This document shows, piece after piece, positions 49,170-49,784 of a DNA stretch of 49,784 bases; the stretch's first letter is position 1; each line of letters starts with the position of its first letter. Location: contig QZKP01000073.1 in NCBI GenBank assembly GCA_003605055.1, forward strand, positions 1-49,784. Reading direction: 5' to 3'. Source of the stretch: Desulfarculus sp. (GTDB lineage: Bacteria > Desulfobacterota > Desulfarculia > Desulfarculales > Desulfarculaceae). Under the pieces are notes generated by a model. The model had not been told where the DNA came from, made no database searches, and saw only the letters and a program-made list of their open reading frames with translations. The position numbers and the translations under genes are program-made.

Positions 49170-49784
49170 TTAGCCGGTGATGGGATCCATCTCCATGGCG
49201 GGGTGGCCCACCTTCTGCAGGAACTCAATCACCGTGGCTTCATCGGTGCCCACCGTCTCGTCGGCGATCTTGTCGATCAGGTCCGGCACGCCCATCTCCT
49301 GGCCGCGGCGCTCCAGGCCCTCCCGCAGCTCCTCCTTGAGGCTCTTGGGCATCCAGACCATCCTGAGCAGGCCGCCGTCGCCGACCACGTACTTGCGCTG
49401 GATGATGTTGTACTTGGAGTGGCCCACGAAGCCGGGGGAGGACTGGCCGCCGCCCATGACGCCGGCCAGGGTGGTGAACTTCATGCCGCAGGGGGTCTCG
49501 CCGGTGTAGTCGCGGTGCACGGTCATGATGCCGTTGCAGGCCGGCAGCACCGCCGCGATGCACTCGCAGCAGCCGCAGGTGGTCATGGGCTCCTGGATCA
49601 GGCTGTAGAAGTTGTAGCTCTGCACCGCCCCGCGGGAGGCCTTGGTCACGAACTCGTTGACGCCCTTCCAGTTGCCCAGCTTCTCATCCAGGCACTCGCC
49701 CTTCTCGATGGGCTGGTTGGGGCCGGTGGGGTTGATCTCGAAGGAGGCCTTGCAGTCCATCCAGTTGTAGGCGCCGCACAGGCC
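49170..49784 (-). CDS. acsB: acetyl-CoA synthase, C-terminal part (beginning outside window)
   Basis: Joins CO, a methyl group and CoA into acetyl-CoA at the Ni-Ni-[4Fe-4S] A-cluster. The visible 204 codons hold the A-cluster cysteines: GLCGAYNWMDC and KGECLDE for the cubane, and the CGC of TTCGCCECI, which binds the distal nickel. The last segment after PSFV-like HSKYNIIQRKYV is the domain end. The start lies beyond 49784. The presence of acsB with acsC and acsE means carbon fixation or acetyl-CoA oxidation by the Wood-Ljungdahl pathway. Confidence 0.96.
   Translation of the reverse strand, partial: GLCGAYNWMDCKASFEINPTGPNQPIEKGECLDEKLGNWKGVNEFVTKASRGAVQSYNFYSLIQEPMTTCGCCECIAAVLPACNGIMTVHRDYTGETPCGMKFTTLAGVMGGGQSSPGFVGHSKYNIIQRKYVVGDGGLLRMVWMPKSLKEELREGLERRGQEMGVPDLIDKIADETVGTDEATVIEFLQKVGHPAMEMDPITG

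Noticed and set aside
1..49784. CRISPR arrays, rRNA and tRNA genes
   Set aside because: No regularly spaced repeats, and no rRNA or tRNA cloverleaf sequence recognised on either strand by reading.

Overview
The window is a GC-rich (about 70% G+C by eye) chromosomal segment of an anaerobic, probably acetyl-CoA-pathway-using deltaproteobacterium (Desulfobacterota; a Desulfarculus-like lineage is my best guess, from context only). Evidence: an acetyl-CoA synthase / corrinoid protein / methyltransferase cluster at the right end, a TRAP transporter with a universal stress protein gene, an Fo-ATPase operon separated from F1, a dihydroxyacid dehydratase of the oxygen-sensitive cluster type, and a LeuB of the isocitrate/homoisocitrate-like type. 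No rRNA, tRNA or CRISPR array was seen.

Layout. 1-706: tail of a PAS-GGDEF diguanylate cyclase. 801-3008 (minus): MFS transporter, small lipoprotein, cytidylate kinase-like protein. 3027-6923 (minus): Fo operon read as atpZ-atpI-atpB-atpE2-atpE1-atpF'-atpF. 7210-10908: dodecin, PrmA-like methyltransferase, PHP phosphoesterase, secreted protein, metallo-beta-lactamase protein. 11165-15026: UspA protein and TRAP transporter dctPQM. 15108-25403: one long branched-chain amino acid operon, ilvL(leader)-ilvD-ilvB-ilvN-ilvC-leuA-leuC-leuD-leuB. 25553-31049: PASTA protein, small membrane protein, AEC transporter, CoA-transferase/GNAT fusion, SAM methyltransferase. 31266-32358: an AT-richer islet with one trypsin-like protease gene, flanked by 61-bp direct repeats made from the 3' end of the adjacent NCS2 permease gene. 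33735-43893: purSL-purQ, yhaM-like, tmk, holB, a 358-bp MITE-like element, ricT, metG. 43972-46369 (minus): ComEA-like protein, TraT-like lipoprotein, and an AT-rich DpnI-type restriction gene. 46522-49784 (minus): acsE, acsC and the 3' part of acsB.

The most unusual item is the Fo operon. Beside a normal 82-residue c subunit it encodes a 406-residue c-type protein made of five fused c hairpins (ten predicted membrane helices). Only hairpins 1 and 5 keep the ion-binding glutamates (E32/E65 and E355/E389). Hairpins 2-4 carry Gln in place of the key Glu and Gly/Ser/Asn at the second position. The functional hairpins and the single c subunit have Glu at positions 32 and 65, as in the two-carboxylate Na+ c rings. 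This predicts a hybrid rotor with fewer ion sites than hairpins, beyond the two-hairpin c1 of Acetobacterium.

Other points of note: the ilv leader peptide with Ile/Val/Leu codons including three GTA in a row; a possible one-base G-tract error at the leuA start; two AT-rich single-gene islets (trypsin-like protease; DpnI homologue with Gln at the position of catalytic Glu64); a CoA-transferase/GNAT fusion; and several families of short palindromic or terminally inverted repeats in the gaps.
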